Origin: Candidatus Aminicenantota bacterium
GTDB lineage: Bacteria > Acidobacteriota > Aminicenantia > Aminicenantales > Aminicenantaceae
Length of the DNA stretch: 64,000 bases
Assembly: GCA_011049545.1 (NCBI GenBank)
Contig: DRHQ01000064.1
Coordinates: 1-64,000 of the forward strand
Reading direction: 5' to 3'
Below are positions 39,746 through 49,871 of this stretch, in pieces; position 1 is the first letter of the stretch, and each line of letters starts with the position of its first letter. A program made the translations under genes and the position numbers. Under the pieces are notes generated by a model. That model was not told the DNA's origin. It was given only the letters and a program-made list of their open reading frames with translations, and did no database searches.

Positions 39746-40493
39746 TTTCTTTCTGCCCCTCCTCTGCTTTTAATTTTTTTCTTGCCTGCCTTACCAGGAT
39801 AGTAATGAGGACTGCAGTGATAGCAAGAATCCCGATTAAAGTCCAAGGAACTTTCCCCTCAGAGATGGCGCTCGCCACCGCATCTGCACCAACCACATAA
39901 AGCACTGTCCCGGGAAGCATGCAGAGCCATGACCAGAAGACATAAGTCCAGAAAGGAACGAGCGTGAGACCAAATCCGTAATTAAGAAGATTGAAGGGGA
40001 ACAGGGGCACTAGGCGCGTGATAGCCACGATAATAGCACCATGTTCCTTTGCCAGTCGGTCAAGGTGATGAAATTTTTTATTGCCTGATAACTTTTGAGC
40101 AATTGCTTCTCTTGCTATATGCCGGGAGACCAAAAAAGCAAGGCTTGCTCCAATCGTCGAACCCACGCTTACCGTAGCTACGCCCAGGATAGAGCCAAAC
40201 ATTACTCCGCCCATTATGGTGATAACAGATCCAGGGATAGCCAGTACTACAGCCCCGATATATATCAATATATAGACAAGAGGTCCCAAAGCACCAAGAG
40301 AAAGAATCCACTCTCTAATCTCTCCCAGGCGCCCGCCTAAGTTAAAGACCTTTGCCAGCACCATAAAGGTAATAATAATAAACCCCAGGGCGATAGGCCT
40401 CCAGATACTCTTTTTTCGCGACGGAGGTGAAGAAGAAATATGTTCTTTATTATCAGAATTTGCCATCAGTTTTCCTGCTCGTTCAAAGTCCAA
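39738..40493 (-). CDS. TVP38/TMEM64 family membrane protein
   Basis: LAIPGSVITIMGGVMFGSILGVATVSVGSTIGASLAFLVSRH; FPFNLLNYGFGLT. Confidence 0.92.
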   Translation of the reverse strand: MDFERAGKLMANSDNKEHISSSPPSRKKSIWRPIALGFIIITFMVLAKVFNLGGRLGEIREWILSLGALGPLVYILIYIGAVVLAIPGSVITIMGGVMFGSILGVATVSVGSTIGASLAFLVSRHIAREAIAQKLSGNKKFHHLDRLAKEHGAIIVAITRLVPLFPFNLLNYGFGLTLVPFWTYVFWSWLCMLPGTVLYVVGADAVASAISEGKVPWTLIGILAITAVLITILVRQARKKLKAEEGQKEND

Positions 40494-40536
40494 TCATAAT
40501 TCAAATGCACGATCAAGAGATTCCAACCCCTTTTTC

Positions 40537-41502
40537 TTAAAGATTATCAGAAGCAAGCGCTCCGCCACAAGAAGAACCAAAACCTGCAGTACAGCCAAAA
40601 CAGTGCCTGCCGGTTACGATTCTTCGGTTTGAGAGTGGCTCAAGAGTGAAATCTTTTATATTCTTTGGCAGCTCCTCACTTACAGGTAGTCCCAAAGCTA
40701 TGTTAAAGTCGCAATCGTATAAGGTTCCGTCCCAGGCTACGCAGACCTGATGTCGACACATAAGTTCTCCCACAGTTTGGCAATTAAAGCCGCCTAAAAG
40801 AAGCTGCATATATTCATCATCTTTTTTCTCTCGTTTCAATCCTTCCCAGAAACGCCCGATGGGCATGTTGGTCATGGTATAAAGACCTGTAAAATGGATG
40901 CCGAATCGGTTGGAAAGCTCCCGTTTATAATCTCCCTCCAGTTGGGATTGATCGGGAGGGAGAGATGGACCACCAGGATTATAAACCAAATATAGGGAAA
41001 GCTCAGGATTCATTCCATACCCCAAACTGTTGAGCTTTTGCAGTATTTGAATACTTTTTCCGTATACCCCATCTCCCCTCTGCGAATTGACGTTTTCTTC
41101 AAGGTAGCAGGGCATAGAAGCCACGATATGAACTTTATGGTCTTTAAAAAAATCAGGCATATCTTCCATGCCTGGCTCTAGAAGTGCAGTGAGATTGGTT
41201 CGGACTTGGACGTTATACCCATCATCTGATAGCTCTTCAACAAACTTTCTGATAAGAGGATGAATCTCTGGCGCTCCTCCTGTAATATCAACCATCTCTG
41301 GTTGAACATTATGAACGATCTTGAGCACAGCGGCCATTGTTTCCCAATCCATCATCTCTTCCCGCTCCGGGCCGCAGGCTAAATGGCAGTGTCTGCAGCT
41401 CTGGTTGCACTTAAGCCCTAAATTTACTTGGATTTTTTGAATCTCAGAAGCATACAGGTTTAATCCACAATCCTTCTGAATACGTATTTCAAACTCGTTC
41501 AT
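40537..41502 (-). CDS. arsS: Arsenosugar biosynthesis radical SAM protein ArsS-like
   Basis: LGLKCNQSCRHCHLACGPEREEMM; C-terminal Cys-rich GRHCFGCTAGFGSSCGGAL. Confidence 0.9.
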   Translation of the reverse strand: MNEFEIRIQKDCGLNLYASEIQKIQVNLGLKCNQSCRHCHLACGPEREEMMDWETMAAVLKIVHNVQPEMVDITGGAPEIHPLIRKFVEELSDDGYNVQVRTNLTALLEPGMEDMPDFFKDHKVHIVASMPCYLEENVNSQRGDGVYGKSIQILQKLNSLGYGMNPELSLYLVYNPGGPSLPPDQSQLEGDYKRELSNRFGIHFTGLYTMTNMPIGRFWEGLKREKKDDEYMQLLLGGFNCQTVGELMCRHQVCVAWDGTLYDCDFNIALGLPVSEELPKNIKDFTLEPLSNRRIVTGRHCFGCTAGFGSSCGGALASDNL

Positions 41503-41722
41503 TTAAGCCTCCTCTCCAATAATCCTTTAATAATGGACGGCAGAGAGCATGAAATTGATTATATAATAGAATTCCTATAAAAACAATCGGGATATTAACA
41601 ATGTACGAATCTCCATTTCCGTAATAGCAGGTTGCTATGTTAAGGACAAAGGTTTTGGAGATACTTCCATCAACGATCATCTCCCAAATTTTCCTTCCAT
41701 TTATTAGATTAAGATTTATCAT
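41489..41722 (-). CDS. Small hypothetical ORF or gene remnant (KTFVLNIATCYYGNGDSYIVN)
   Basis: Shares a peptide and DNA segment with 54944-55020; bridges pgl and arsS. Confidence 0.4.
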   Translation of the reverse strand: MINLNLINGRKIWEMIVDGSISKTFVLNIATCYYGNGDSYIVNIPIVFIGILLYNQFHALCRPLLKDYWRGGLNERV

Positions 41723-42464
41723 CTAGTATTTCTCTATCAATATACCAAGTTACGCTTCCCAAAGGATGAATCATTGCTGCCGGATAGAGCCTTCTTGCTG
41801 TTTCAGGATTTTTCAAGATTTCTCTAACCACTTTTCTCTTCTTATCTCCTGAAACCAGGAAAAAAATGCTTCTCGATCGATTAATTAGGGGAAAAGTCAG
41901 GGTAATCCTTTTCTGAGGAGAAAAAGAAGGAGGAGCGTTAACGGCGAGAACCCAGCGGCTCTTTTCCGCAAGTGCCGAGCTTCCCGGGAAAAGTGAAGCC
42001 GTATGGCCGTCCTCCCCTACCCCAAGAATCATCGCATCAAAAAGAAAGGCGCCCTCTTCTTCAGGTTTAAAGAATTCCCGTATCATTCGCTCATAATTTC
42101 CTGCAGCTTTCTCAGGAGGGTTTATTTCTGCGGAAATACGGTGAATGTTTTGGGAAGGTAGCGGAGCTTCAGATATCAGAGCCTTATAAGCCATAGCAAA
42201 ATTGCTGTCCTCGCTCTCCTGAGAAACACAGCGCTCATCACTCCAGAAAAAATGGACTTCTTCCCAAGAAATCTCGCTCGAGCATTCCCTGGCAAGAAAG
42301 GTATAAAGATAGCGCGGAGTCTTGCCTCCGGAAAGCGCCAGCGTAAAACGGCCTTTTACGGCCAGCATATCCCTGGCCGCTTCAACCAGTCCTTCAGCCA
42401 GGGCCTGGCTCGCCTTATGCAGGTCAGGGAAGACTCTCACATCTGGACTTCTTGATTCAGCCAT
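41709..42464 (-). CDS. pgl: 6-phosphogluconolactonase
   Basis: LALSGGKTPRYLYTFLA, FFWSDERCV, LGVGEDGHTASLFPG. Confidence 0.96.
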   Translation of the reverse strand: MAESRSPDVRVFPDLHKASQALAEGLVEAARDMLAVKGRFTLALSGGKTPRYLYTFLARECSSEISWEEVHFFWSDERCVSQESEDSNFAMAYKALISEAPLPSQNIHRISAEINPPEKAAGNYERMIREFFKPEEEGAFLFDAMILGVGEDGHTASLFPGSSALAEKSRWVLAVNAPPSFSPQKRITLTFPLINRSRSIFFLVSGDKKRKVVREILKNPETARRLYPAAMIHPLGSVTWYIDREILDDKS

Positions 42465-43900
42465 ATTCCTCCTTTGCGAGCGATAAATTCATCTGCTTCC
42501 TTTGGTCCCCACGTGCCCGCTTCATAGAAGTGAACTGGAATATCCTTTTCCAAAAGAGGAGTGAAGAGTTGCCAGGAAGCCTCAACCTCATCAGCTCTCA
42601 CAAAAAGAGTCTGGTCTCCTTCGAGGATATCGAGTATCAGAGTCTGGTATGCCCCCGGAAGAGGACCGAAGGCCTCCTTGTAATTGAAATGCAGGCTTTC
42701 TGTTTTCAACCTTAAAGATTCTTCTGGTTCTTTCACATCAAAAAATAGGTGAAATCCCTCATCAGGCTGGAGGGTAATTAAAAGTCTGTTTGATTGGATC
42801 TGACAGGAGCTATAAGGCTTGAACATACAGATAGGGGGATGACGGAAATTTATAACAATCTGAGTCATGCGAAGGGGGAGTCTTTTTCCGGTTCTTATAT
42901 AAAACGGAACTCCTTGCCACCGCCAGTTATCAATTTCAAGCCGCAAAGCGACATAAGTCTCGGTGGAGGAATCGGAAGCTGTTCCTGGCTCTTCCTTGTA
43001 GCTAGAAACTTCTTTGTTATTAATAGTTCCTTTTTCATACTGTCCGAAAACAACATATTCAGGACGAATCCAAGGCATTGAATGAAGCACCTTGACCTTC
43101 TCACTCCGGATATTATCCGCCTCAAAAACTGCTGGTGGTTCCATGGCGATAAGTGTGACTAGCTGGGCAAGATGATTCTGAACAATATCCCGCAAGGCTC
43201 CTGCCCGATCATAGTAGCTTGCCCGTCCTTCGATTCCGATGCTCTCAGCTACTGTAATCTGCACGCTTTCAATCCTGTCTCTACTCCACAAAGATTCAAA
43301 AATTGTGTTGGCAAACCGAAAAATCAGCAGGTTCTGCACCGTTTCCTTACCTAGATAGTGGTCTATTCTGTAGATCTGAGATTCATCAAAATAGCTGTGT
43401 AACAAACTATTAAGCTCTCTGGCAGAGGAGAGGTCTACTCCGAATGGCTTTTCTACGACGATTCGAACCCAGCCAGAACTCTTGTTAAGACCAGACTCGC
43501 CGATCCGTTTAATAACGGTTGGAAAGGAGGGCGGTGGAAGAGCAAGATAGAAGACCCGGTTACCTTTAATATTGTGATCCTCCTCTAGAGACTTAATTCG
43601 GGCAGCGAGAGGAGAATAATTTTCAGGTGATTTTCCCAGGGATTGATAGTGAACACAAGAATCGCACCAAAGGTCGACTTCATCTTTAGAAAATCCTGCT
43701 GTTATTAATGCTTCTCGAGCTTTCTCCCTGAATCCTTCATCACCTATATCTTTTGTTGCTACTCCTAGAACCTGACAAACGTCTTTTAAGTTTTTCTTCA
43801 CAAGTAAATTGTAAAGAGCTGGAAGAAGCTTGGTGAGGGAAAGGTTTCCTGTCCCCCCAAAGATCACAAAAAGATGTTTGTCAACAGAAGGTTTACTCAT
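42437..43900 (-). CDS. zwf: Glucose-6-phosphate 1-dehydrogenase
   Basis: FGGTGNLSLTKLLPALYNL, RIDHYLGKETVQNL, FYIRTGKRLP. Confidence 0.97.
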   Translation of the reverse strand: MSKPSVDKHLFVIFGGTGNLSLTKLLPALYNLLVKKNLKDVCQVLGVATKDIGDEGFREKAREALITAGFSKDEVDLWCDSCVHYQSLGKSPENYSPLAARIKSLEEDHNIKGNRVFYLALPPPSFPTVIKRIGESGLNKSSGWVRIVVEKPFGVDLSSARELNSLLHSYFDESQIYRIDHYLGKETVQNLLIFRFANTIFESLWSRDRIESVQITVAESIGIEGRASYYDRAGALRDIVQNHLAQLVTLIAMEPPAVFEADNIRSEKVKVLHSMPWIRPEYVVFGQYEKGTINNKEVSSYKEEPGTASDSSTETYVALRLEIDNWRWQGVPFYIRTGKRLPLRMTQIVINFRHPPICMFKPYSSCQIQSNRLLITLQPDEGFHLFFDVKEPEESLRLKTESLHFNYKEAFGPLPGAYQTLILDILEGDQTLFVRADEVEASWQLFTPLLEKDIPVHFYEAGTWGPKEADEFIARKGGIWLNQEVQM

Positions 43901-44811
43901 GATTTTTCCTTCTTGGTGATTTCATGGCCGCCAAATTTACTTCTCATGGTGGCCAGCAGCTTATCTGCGAAATTTTCCTTTTCAAGTGAGCGAAAACGCT
44001 GCAGAAGAGATAAGGAGATAACCGGCGCAGCCAAATTCTGATCGATGGCTTCTTTCACCGTCCAGCGCCCCTCTCCAGATTCGGCAACATAAGGTGCAAC
44101 TCCCTCTAGATCAGGATTATCCTTAAGAGCCTCGGCTATAAGATCGAGGAGCCATGAACGGACAACGCTTCCATAACGCCAAACTTCAGCTATCCGATGA
44201 AGATCAAGGCTAAACTCCTCTTTTCGCTTCATGAGAGCAAAACCCTCTGCATAAGCCTGCATCATGCCGTATTCAATGCCGTTATGGACCATTTTTACAA
44301 AATGACCGGCTCCGTTTGGCCCGACATAGCTCCATCCTTTATCAGAAGCAGGAGCCAGTGTCTTGAAGAGAGGGCTGAGAAATTCGACTATATCTTTGGC
44401 GCCACCAACCATCAGGCTGTAGCCTTCTTTTAGCCCCCATATTCCTCCGCTGGTCCCAACATCAACAAAATGGATATTCTTCTGTTTGAGCTCTTCAACT
44501 CTTTTCAATGTATCTTTGTAGAAGGAATTTCCCCCATCAATTATCACATCATCCGTGTCCAGGAGATTTATCAATTTCTGGATGGTTAAATCCACTGGCT
44601 TCCCGGCTGGAATCATCAGCCAGATAATTCGCTTAGGAGCTAGTTTTGAAACAAGTTCTTCTAGAGAATGTGCACCATCAGCGCCCTTTTTGACAACGCT
44701 TTGTACTTTTTCAGGAGTCCTGGCGTAGGCGACCACACGATGGCCGCCGTTTAAAAGCCGCTCGGTCATATTGGCTCCCATACGTCCAAGTCCTATTATC
44801 CCTAATTCCAT
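43897..44811 (-). CDS. gnd: Decarboxylating 6-phosphogluconate dehydrogenase
   Basis: GIIGLGRMGANMTERLL, DVGTSGGIWGLKEGYSLMVGG, KMVHNGIEYGMMQAYAEGF. Confidence 0.95.
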   Translation of the reverse strand: MELGIIGLGRMGANMTERLLNGGHRVVAYARTPEKVQSVVKKGADGAHSLEELVSKLAPKRIIWLMIPAGKPVDLTIQKLINLLDTDDVIIDGGNSFYKDTLKRVEELKQKNIHFVDVGTSGGIWGLKEGYSLMVGGAKDIVEFLSPLFKTLAPASDKGWSYVGPNGAGHFVKMVHNGIEYGMMQAYAEGFALMKRKEEFSLDLHRIAEVWRYGSVVRSWLLDLIAEALKDNPDLEGVAPYVAESGEGRWTVKEAIDQNLAAPVISLSLLQRFRSLEKENFADKLLATMRSKFGGHEITKKEKS

Positions 44812-44866
44812 CCTTTATCCCTCCTTTCCTGGTTTTCTGCAAGAAGCATCCCTGATCCCTGAAATC

Positions 44867-47623
44867 TCATGTTCTCCACATCAAATCCATCAATTGTTCA
44901 AGACCTCCAACAACATCCCTTCTCAGGTTGATGCGCAGGACTCTCCGACCCCTTTGTTTAAGGGCCTGATAATCCCCCATAGATTGAGCGTTTATCAGTT
45001 TGCCAAAAGAAAAGCCTGTCTCAGGAACAGGGAGATCTGACTCCGGCTCATCTACGAGCTGGAGAAAAAGGCCGTTGTTCGGTCCTCCCTTATGAAGCTG
45101 CCCGGTGGAATGTAAAAACCGCGGTCCATAGCCTAAAGTCGTTGCCAGTCGTGTACGGTTTAAAAGCGCATTTCTGACTTTCTGCAGGGCTGATGTTACC
45201 TCCTTCCGGGGATTAAGGTAGGCTTGAAGGGCGATGTAGTCTCCTGGCTTTGCTTTAAGGAGCCACTTTTTAAGCGCATCAGCCAATCCCTCAGGCTCTT
45301 CAACGGAGAATGTTTCGACTTCTTTATTTTTCTGTTTTTCAGCTTCATCTTCCTCCATCATTTTTTGAGTAAACTCTTTAGCCAGCTGAACATCAGGCTG
45401 ATTAAAAGGATGTATCCCGATAACTGCTCCTGTAGCTGCGACTGCAATTTCCCAGCGGAAGATCTCCTGCCCCAAATCTGTTTTCTCTTCCAGAGTTATT
45501 CTTATGGTGGGGTGGCCAGCTGTCTCAAGGTCCTTTAGCCGTTCTTCCAGTTCTCTGTCTTGATCTCCTTCAAGGTTCAGCCCGACAAAAATCCGGTCTT
45601 TATCGTAAGCATGAATGGTTGCTTTAGGCTCATTCACGACAGGAACTAAGCCCTTCCCGTCTTTTCCTGTACTCTCTGCAACAAGCTGCTCTATCCAGTC
45701 AGGGAAACTGCTGAGCGAGGATGAAGTCAGAAAGGTTAGTTTATCACGGGTTTCTGATAGCTCACCGAGGGCTGCACCCAGGATTAAGCCTGAGGCTTTA
45801 TCTTCTGGCAAACAAAAGGCATTATTCTCTAAAGCAACCCAGGCTCTGTCGAGCAACTTATGAGTATCCAGACCGATAAGGGCTGCTGGAACTAGCCCAA
45901 AGACCGAGAGTGCAGAATACCGTCCCCCAACATCAGGTGGAGCTTCAAATACCTGACGAAAACTCCTCTTCTGAGCCAGATTCATAAGAGGTGTACCAGG
46001 ATCAGTGATAGCCACAAAATAGCGCCCTGGATGGTCATACACTTTACTCGCCTCATTCCAGAAATGACGAAAGAGGGAGAGAGTTTCAAGAGTAGTTCCG
46101 GATTTACTGGAGACGAGAAAAAGAGTTTTCTGGAGATCTATCTTATCCTGCATAGAACGGACAGCCTCAGGGTGAGTGCTGTCGAGAACGATGAGTCCAG
46201 GATAATCTTTTTTGTATCCAAATGTCTTCTGGAAAACCTCAGGAGCAAGGCTCGAGCCTCCCATACCCAGCAAGAGTATATGGATTATTCCTTCTTGCTT
46301 CACTTCCTGGACGAATTTATCAATATCCTCAAGCTTCTCATGCATGATTTCAGGGAGGATAAGCCAGCCTAACCGGTCCTTGATTTCAGGAACAGGCTCG
46401 GAAAACCAGAGAGTAGGATCCTTAGCCCAGAGCCTTCGAGTAAAATTCATCTTCTTCCAGGACTTTAGCCGCTCTCCAAGGCGAGATTGATCTCTTCCTA
46501 GTTCTAGAACTTGTCGAGCCCTCTTACCATGAATAATTTCATGGCGTTTCTCTTCCAGCGCATCCAATAATGAGTCAAAAGAATTTGAGAAGGCTGCAGC
46601 ACCATCCTCCTGCAGTTTTTCAGTAATAGACTTGAGGTCCACTCCAAGCTCCGCTAAACGGGTGATGGATGCTTCAGCTTCCGATAACCTTGCCTCAATC
46701 GTGGGATTCACCTTCCCATGGTCACGGAAGACGTTTAGAGTAGAAGGAGGCATGGTGTTGACTGTATTTGGCCCTATAAGCCCTTCAACATAAAGCACAT
46801 CTGAATAGACAGGATTCTTTGTTCCCGTGCTTGCCCAGAGCGGGCGTTGAACTCTAGCTCCATTGCGCGTCAAACGTTCCCAGGTTTGACCACTGAATAG
46901 TTCCTTGAAACGTTTGTAAATCATTTTGGCAGTGGCTATCGCAATCTTTCCTCTGAGTTCCAGGGCCTGGGGAGAGCTTGTGGCTTCCAGAGCTTTATCC
47001 ACAGCTGTATCCACGCGGCTGACGAAGAATGATGCGACAGAAGCCACTTTGCTGGGGTTCAAACACTTCTTCACGCCTCTTAAATATGCCTGGGCAACAG
47101 CCTCATAATGGGCTAAAGAAAACATAAGGGTTATGTTTACATTAATTCCATCTGCGATAAGTACTTCTACGGCAGGGATTCCTTCCGGTGTAGCGGGAAC
47201 TTTAATCATTAGATTAGGTCTATTCACTTCCTTCCAGAAGCGGCGAGCTTCGGCAACGCTTCCTTCTGTGTCGTGGGCAAGACCGGGAGACAACTCTAAA
47301 GATATAAATCCGTCCGCCCCACCGGTTTCTTCATAAACACCTCTAAAAATATCGGCTGCCTTCTGGATATCTTCTATTGCCAGCTTTTCATAGAGATTTC
47401 GGGCATCTAAGTGAGGATTGTCTTTAAGAAGATTATTCAAGGTTTCATCATAATCAGAGCTCCCGGCGATGGCTTTTTGGAATATGGTGGGATTGCTGGT
47501 AACACCCCGTAATCCATCCTCATTTATTAAATGCTCAAGCTCCCCACCAGTGATTAAACTCCGGCGGATATAGTCAAGCCAAACAGACTGGCCGTATTGC
47601 TGTAAATCCGTTAATGGATTCAT
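44867..47623 (-). CDS. Bifunctional transaldolase / glucose-6-phosphate isomerase fusion
   Basis: N-terminal transaldolase (GVTSNPTIFQKAI, MIKVPATPEGIPA); C-terminal Pgi (LLGMGGSSLAPEV, VSSKSGTTLETL). Confidence 0.95.
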   Translation of the reverse strand: MNPLTDLQQYGQSVWLDYIRRSLITGGELEHLINEDGLRGVTSNPTIFQKAIAGSSDYDETLNNLLKDNPHLDARNLYEKLAIEDIQKAADIFRGVYEETGGADGFISLELSPGLAHDTEGSVAEARRFWKEVNRPNLMIKVPATPEGIPAVEVLIADGINVNITLMFSLAHYEAVAQAYLRGVKKCLNPSKVASVASFFVSRVDTAVDKALEATSSPQALELRGKIAIATAKMIYKRFKELFSGQTWERLTRNGARVQRPLWASTGTKNPVYSDVLYVEGLIGPNTVNTMPPSTLNVFRDHGKVNPTIEARLSEAEASITRLAELGVDLKSITEKLQEDGAAAFSNSFDSLLDALEEKRHEIIHGKRARQVLELGRDQSRLGERLKSWKKMNFTRRLWAKDPTLWFSEPVPEIKDRLGWLILPEIMHEKLEDIDKFVQEVKQEGIIHILLLGMGGSSLAPEVFQKTFGYKKDYPGLIVLDSTHPEAVRSMQDKIDLQKTLFLVSSKSGTTLETLSLFRHFWNEASKVYDHPGRYFVAITDPGTPLMNLAQKRSFRQVFEAPPDVGGRYSALSVFGLVPAALIGLDTHKLLDRAWVALENNAFCLPEDKASGLILGAALGELSETRDKLTFLTSSSLSSFPDWIEQLVAESTGKDGKGLVPVVNEPKATIHAYDKDRIFVGLNLEGDQDRELEERLKDLETAGHPTIRITLEEKTDLGQEIFRWEIAVAATGAVIGIHPFNQPDVQLAKEFTQKMMEEDEAEKQKNKEVETFSVEEPEGLADALKKWLLKAKPGDYIALQAYLNPRKEVTSALQKVRNALLNRTRLATTLGYGPRFLHSTGQLHKGGPNNGLFLQLVDEPESDLPVPETGFSFGKLINAQSMGDYQALKQRGRRVLRINLRRDVVGGLEQLMDLMWRT

Positions 47624-47735
47624 ATTTTCCTTCCTTAATTATTTCAAATGTTTATTATTGCTATTATTCCGCCATTCCTCTTTCGGAAGAACTCTTTTAA
47701 AGAAAATATCCTGAACTATAACTAACCTGATTTAT

Positions 47736-48713
47736 TCATACAGTTCTTTTCAGGTGATCCTGAGCTAAAGCTGCTGCCCCCACAATCCCGGCTTCATTTC
47801 CCAGCGCAGCTCTAACAACCTTCAAGTTCTGGGCCGCTACTTTCAGTGCTTTTTTTTTAATAAAAGGTTCTGCAGTCTTTATCAGCTCTGGAAGGCCATC
47901 AATCACCCCTCCTCCAACAACAAGCAAACAGGGATTAAAAGCATTCACTATGCTTACTAGACCTGCTGAGAGAAACTGAGCTGTTTCCTTGACCAATTGA
48001 GAAGATAAAACGTCTCCATCATGATAGGCCTGACTAACCAGGACTGCAGTTATTTTTTCTACTCCTCCAGCCAGGGAAATTAAAGCCTTCCCTGCTTCAG
48101 GGTTAGCCTGAACGGCTTCTTGGGCACGCTCGGCTATCGCCCAACCACCGGCATAAGCTTCTAAACAGCCCTTGTTTGGACAGCTGCAATTTCGTCCGTC
48201 AACGATAAGGGTTGTATGTCCAATTTCTCCGGCAGTGTTGCTACATCCCTCGAGCATACGTCCGCCACTAACAACACCACCGCCAATTCCTGTGCCTACA
48301 AAAATAACGACAAAATCATCAACTCCTTTTCCTGCGCCAAAGTGCCATTCTCCCCAGGAAGCAGCGCGGACATCGTTAGTGACAACCACAGGAAGCTTTA
48401 GCTTTTCCTCAAGCATTGCCCGCAGCGGAACATTCTGCCATCCAAGGTTGGGAGAAGAGAGAACAACACCTGAAAGATCTATCTGAGCAGCAACTCCAAT
48501 TCCAAGGGCCTGGGCATCCTCCTTTCCCTTGTCCAAACACTCTTCCACACAGGTTACTACATCATCTATTATTCTCAATGCTCCTTTTTCAGGATTGGTG
48601 GGGTAGCGATGGGAGGATATAATCTTTCCGTTCTTATCTACAAGAGCTGTTTCCACCTTGGTCCCTCCAAGGTCCACTCCTAATGCGAGAAGTTTTTCCG
48701 TTTCTTGTTTCAT
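47736..48713 (-). CDS. ROK-family glucokinase-like protein
   Basis: ALGVDLGGTKVETALVDKNG; ROK motif GEIGHTTLIVDGRNCSCPNKGCLEAY. Confidence 0.93.
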   Translation of the reverse strand: MKQETEKLLALGVDLGGTKVETALVDKNGKIISSHRYPTNPEKGALRIIDDVVTCVEECLDKGKEDAQALGIGVAAQIDLSGVVLSSPNLGWQNVPLRAMLEEKLKLPVVVTNDVRAASWGEWHFGAGKGVDDFVVIFVGTGIGGGVVSGGRMLEGCSNTAGEIGHTTLIVDGRNCSCPNKGCLEAYAGGWAIAERAQEAVQANPEAGKALISLAGGVEKITAVLVSQAYHDGDVLSSQLVKETAQFLSAGLVSIVNAFNPCLLVVGGGVIDGLPELIKTAEPFIKKKALKVAAQNLKVVRAALGNEAGIVGAAALAQDHLKRTV

Positions 48714-48792
48714 CTTCCACTAAAAGCCCTAAATAAGATAAAAATCCTTTTAATTTCCTTAAAAGTTGACGCAAAATCTCTTTATTAAAAAC

Positions 48793-49428
48793 TCAATCAG
48801 TTTTTATTTTCTGCTCTAAAATTCTAATTCTTTCTTTTACATCATCTGAATTGATGATATAGGATCCAGAAACAAACATATTGGCTCCAGCCTCGCAGAC
48901 CTCCTCGATTGTATCTGGTTTAATTCCACCATCAACTTCTATATCCAGATCAGGCCGTAATTTTCTCAGCCTTCTTATCTTATCCGACATCTCAGGTAAA
49001 AATTTACTGCCGTAAAAACCTGGATTGACGGTCATAATAAGAACCTGATCAATGCTATCTAAATAATTCAGGATAAGGTCAGCATCTGTTTCGGGATTCA
49101 AGGCAAAGGCGATTTTCTTCCCCTTTGCCTTCACAGATTCTATTATCCTCTCTGGATTTTTTACTGATTCGAAATGAGCAATCACGGCATCAACTCTTTC
49201 CCAATTTTCATCAACCCAACTCTCTGGATCATCAATCATCAGATGAACTTCGTACAGGTATTTTTTCTCAGGCAGTCTAAAATCAAAATCAAGGGAATTA
49301 TTGGGGACAAATTTACCGTCCATTATGTCAAGCTGAAGCAACCGGGCAGAATCCTTGATTCTGAAAAAAATATCGTCCAACTCTTTTTGTGTCTTGGCTA
49401 TAACAGCAGGAATAATGATTTTTTTCAT
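48793..49428 (-). CDS. Ribulose-phosphate 3-epimerase family protein (divergent)
   Basis: LQLDIMDGKFVPN, VHLMI, MTVNPGFYGSKFLPE, VDGGI. Confidence 0.82.
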   Translation of the reverse strand: MKKIIIPAVIAKTQKELDDIFFRIKDSARLLQLDIMDGKFVPNNSLDFDFRLPEKKYLYEVHLMIDDPESWVDENWERVDAVIAHFESVKNPERIIESVKAKGKKIAFALNPETDADLILNYLDSIDQVLIMTVNPGFYGSKFLPEMSDKIRRLRKLRPDLDIEVDGGIKPDTIEEVCEAGANMFVSGSYIINSDDVKERIRILEQKIKTD

Positions 49429-49871
49429 CTTTTCATCTCATAATCTCTGATTTTTTTTATTCGCCATTTATGTCTTTTCTCTCCGCTAAACGGTGTATCC
49501 AGCCAGACATTTATAATTTTTTTTATCTTTTCCAACGGGAAGAATCGACCTCTTAACCCAAGGACATTTGTATCATTATCTATCCTTGACATTTTCGCCG
49601 AATAGGCATCATAAGCAGCAACAGCCCTTATTCCTTTTACCTTATTGGCAGCAATCGTCATTCCGGTTCCTGTTCCACATACCAGGATTCCCCTTGTATT
49701 ATTATTTTTAGCGACCTTTTCTGCAACTTTAAGAGCATAATCGGGATAATCAACTGATTTGAAAGAGTTGGTCCCCAAATCTTCGTATTCTATCTTCTTT
49801 CTTGCTAAGTATTTTTTTATTTTTTCTTTCAACCTCAACCCTGCATGATCTGAAGCAAGTATGACTCTCAT
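49425..49871 (-). CDS. rpiB: Ribose-5-phosphate isomerase B
   Basis: LASDHAGLRLKEKIK, VDYPDYA, GILVCGTGTGMTIAANKVKGIRA. Confidence 0.95.
   Translation of the reverse strand: MRVILASDHAGLRLKEKIKKYLARKKIEYEDLGTNSFKSVDYPDYALKVAEKVAKNNNTRGILVCGTGTGMTIAANKVKGIRAVAAYDAYSAKMSRIDNDTNVLGLRGRFFPLEKIKKIINVWLDTPFSGEKRHKWRIKKIRDYEMKR

Noticed and set aside
40537-41502. Possible selenocysteine (UGA) in the ArsS Cys-rich C-terminus, as in some relatives
   Set aside because: The frame is uninterrupted and the positions are encoded as Cys
44867-47623. Possibility that Tal and Pgi are two genes misjoined
   Set aside because: A single uninterrupted frame contains both complete domains and such fusions are established
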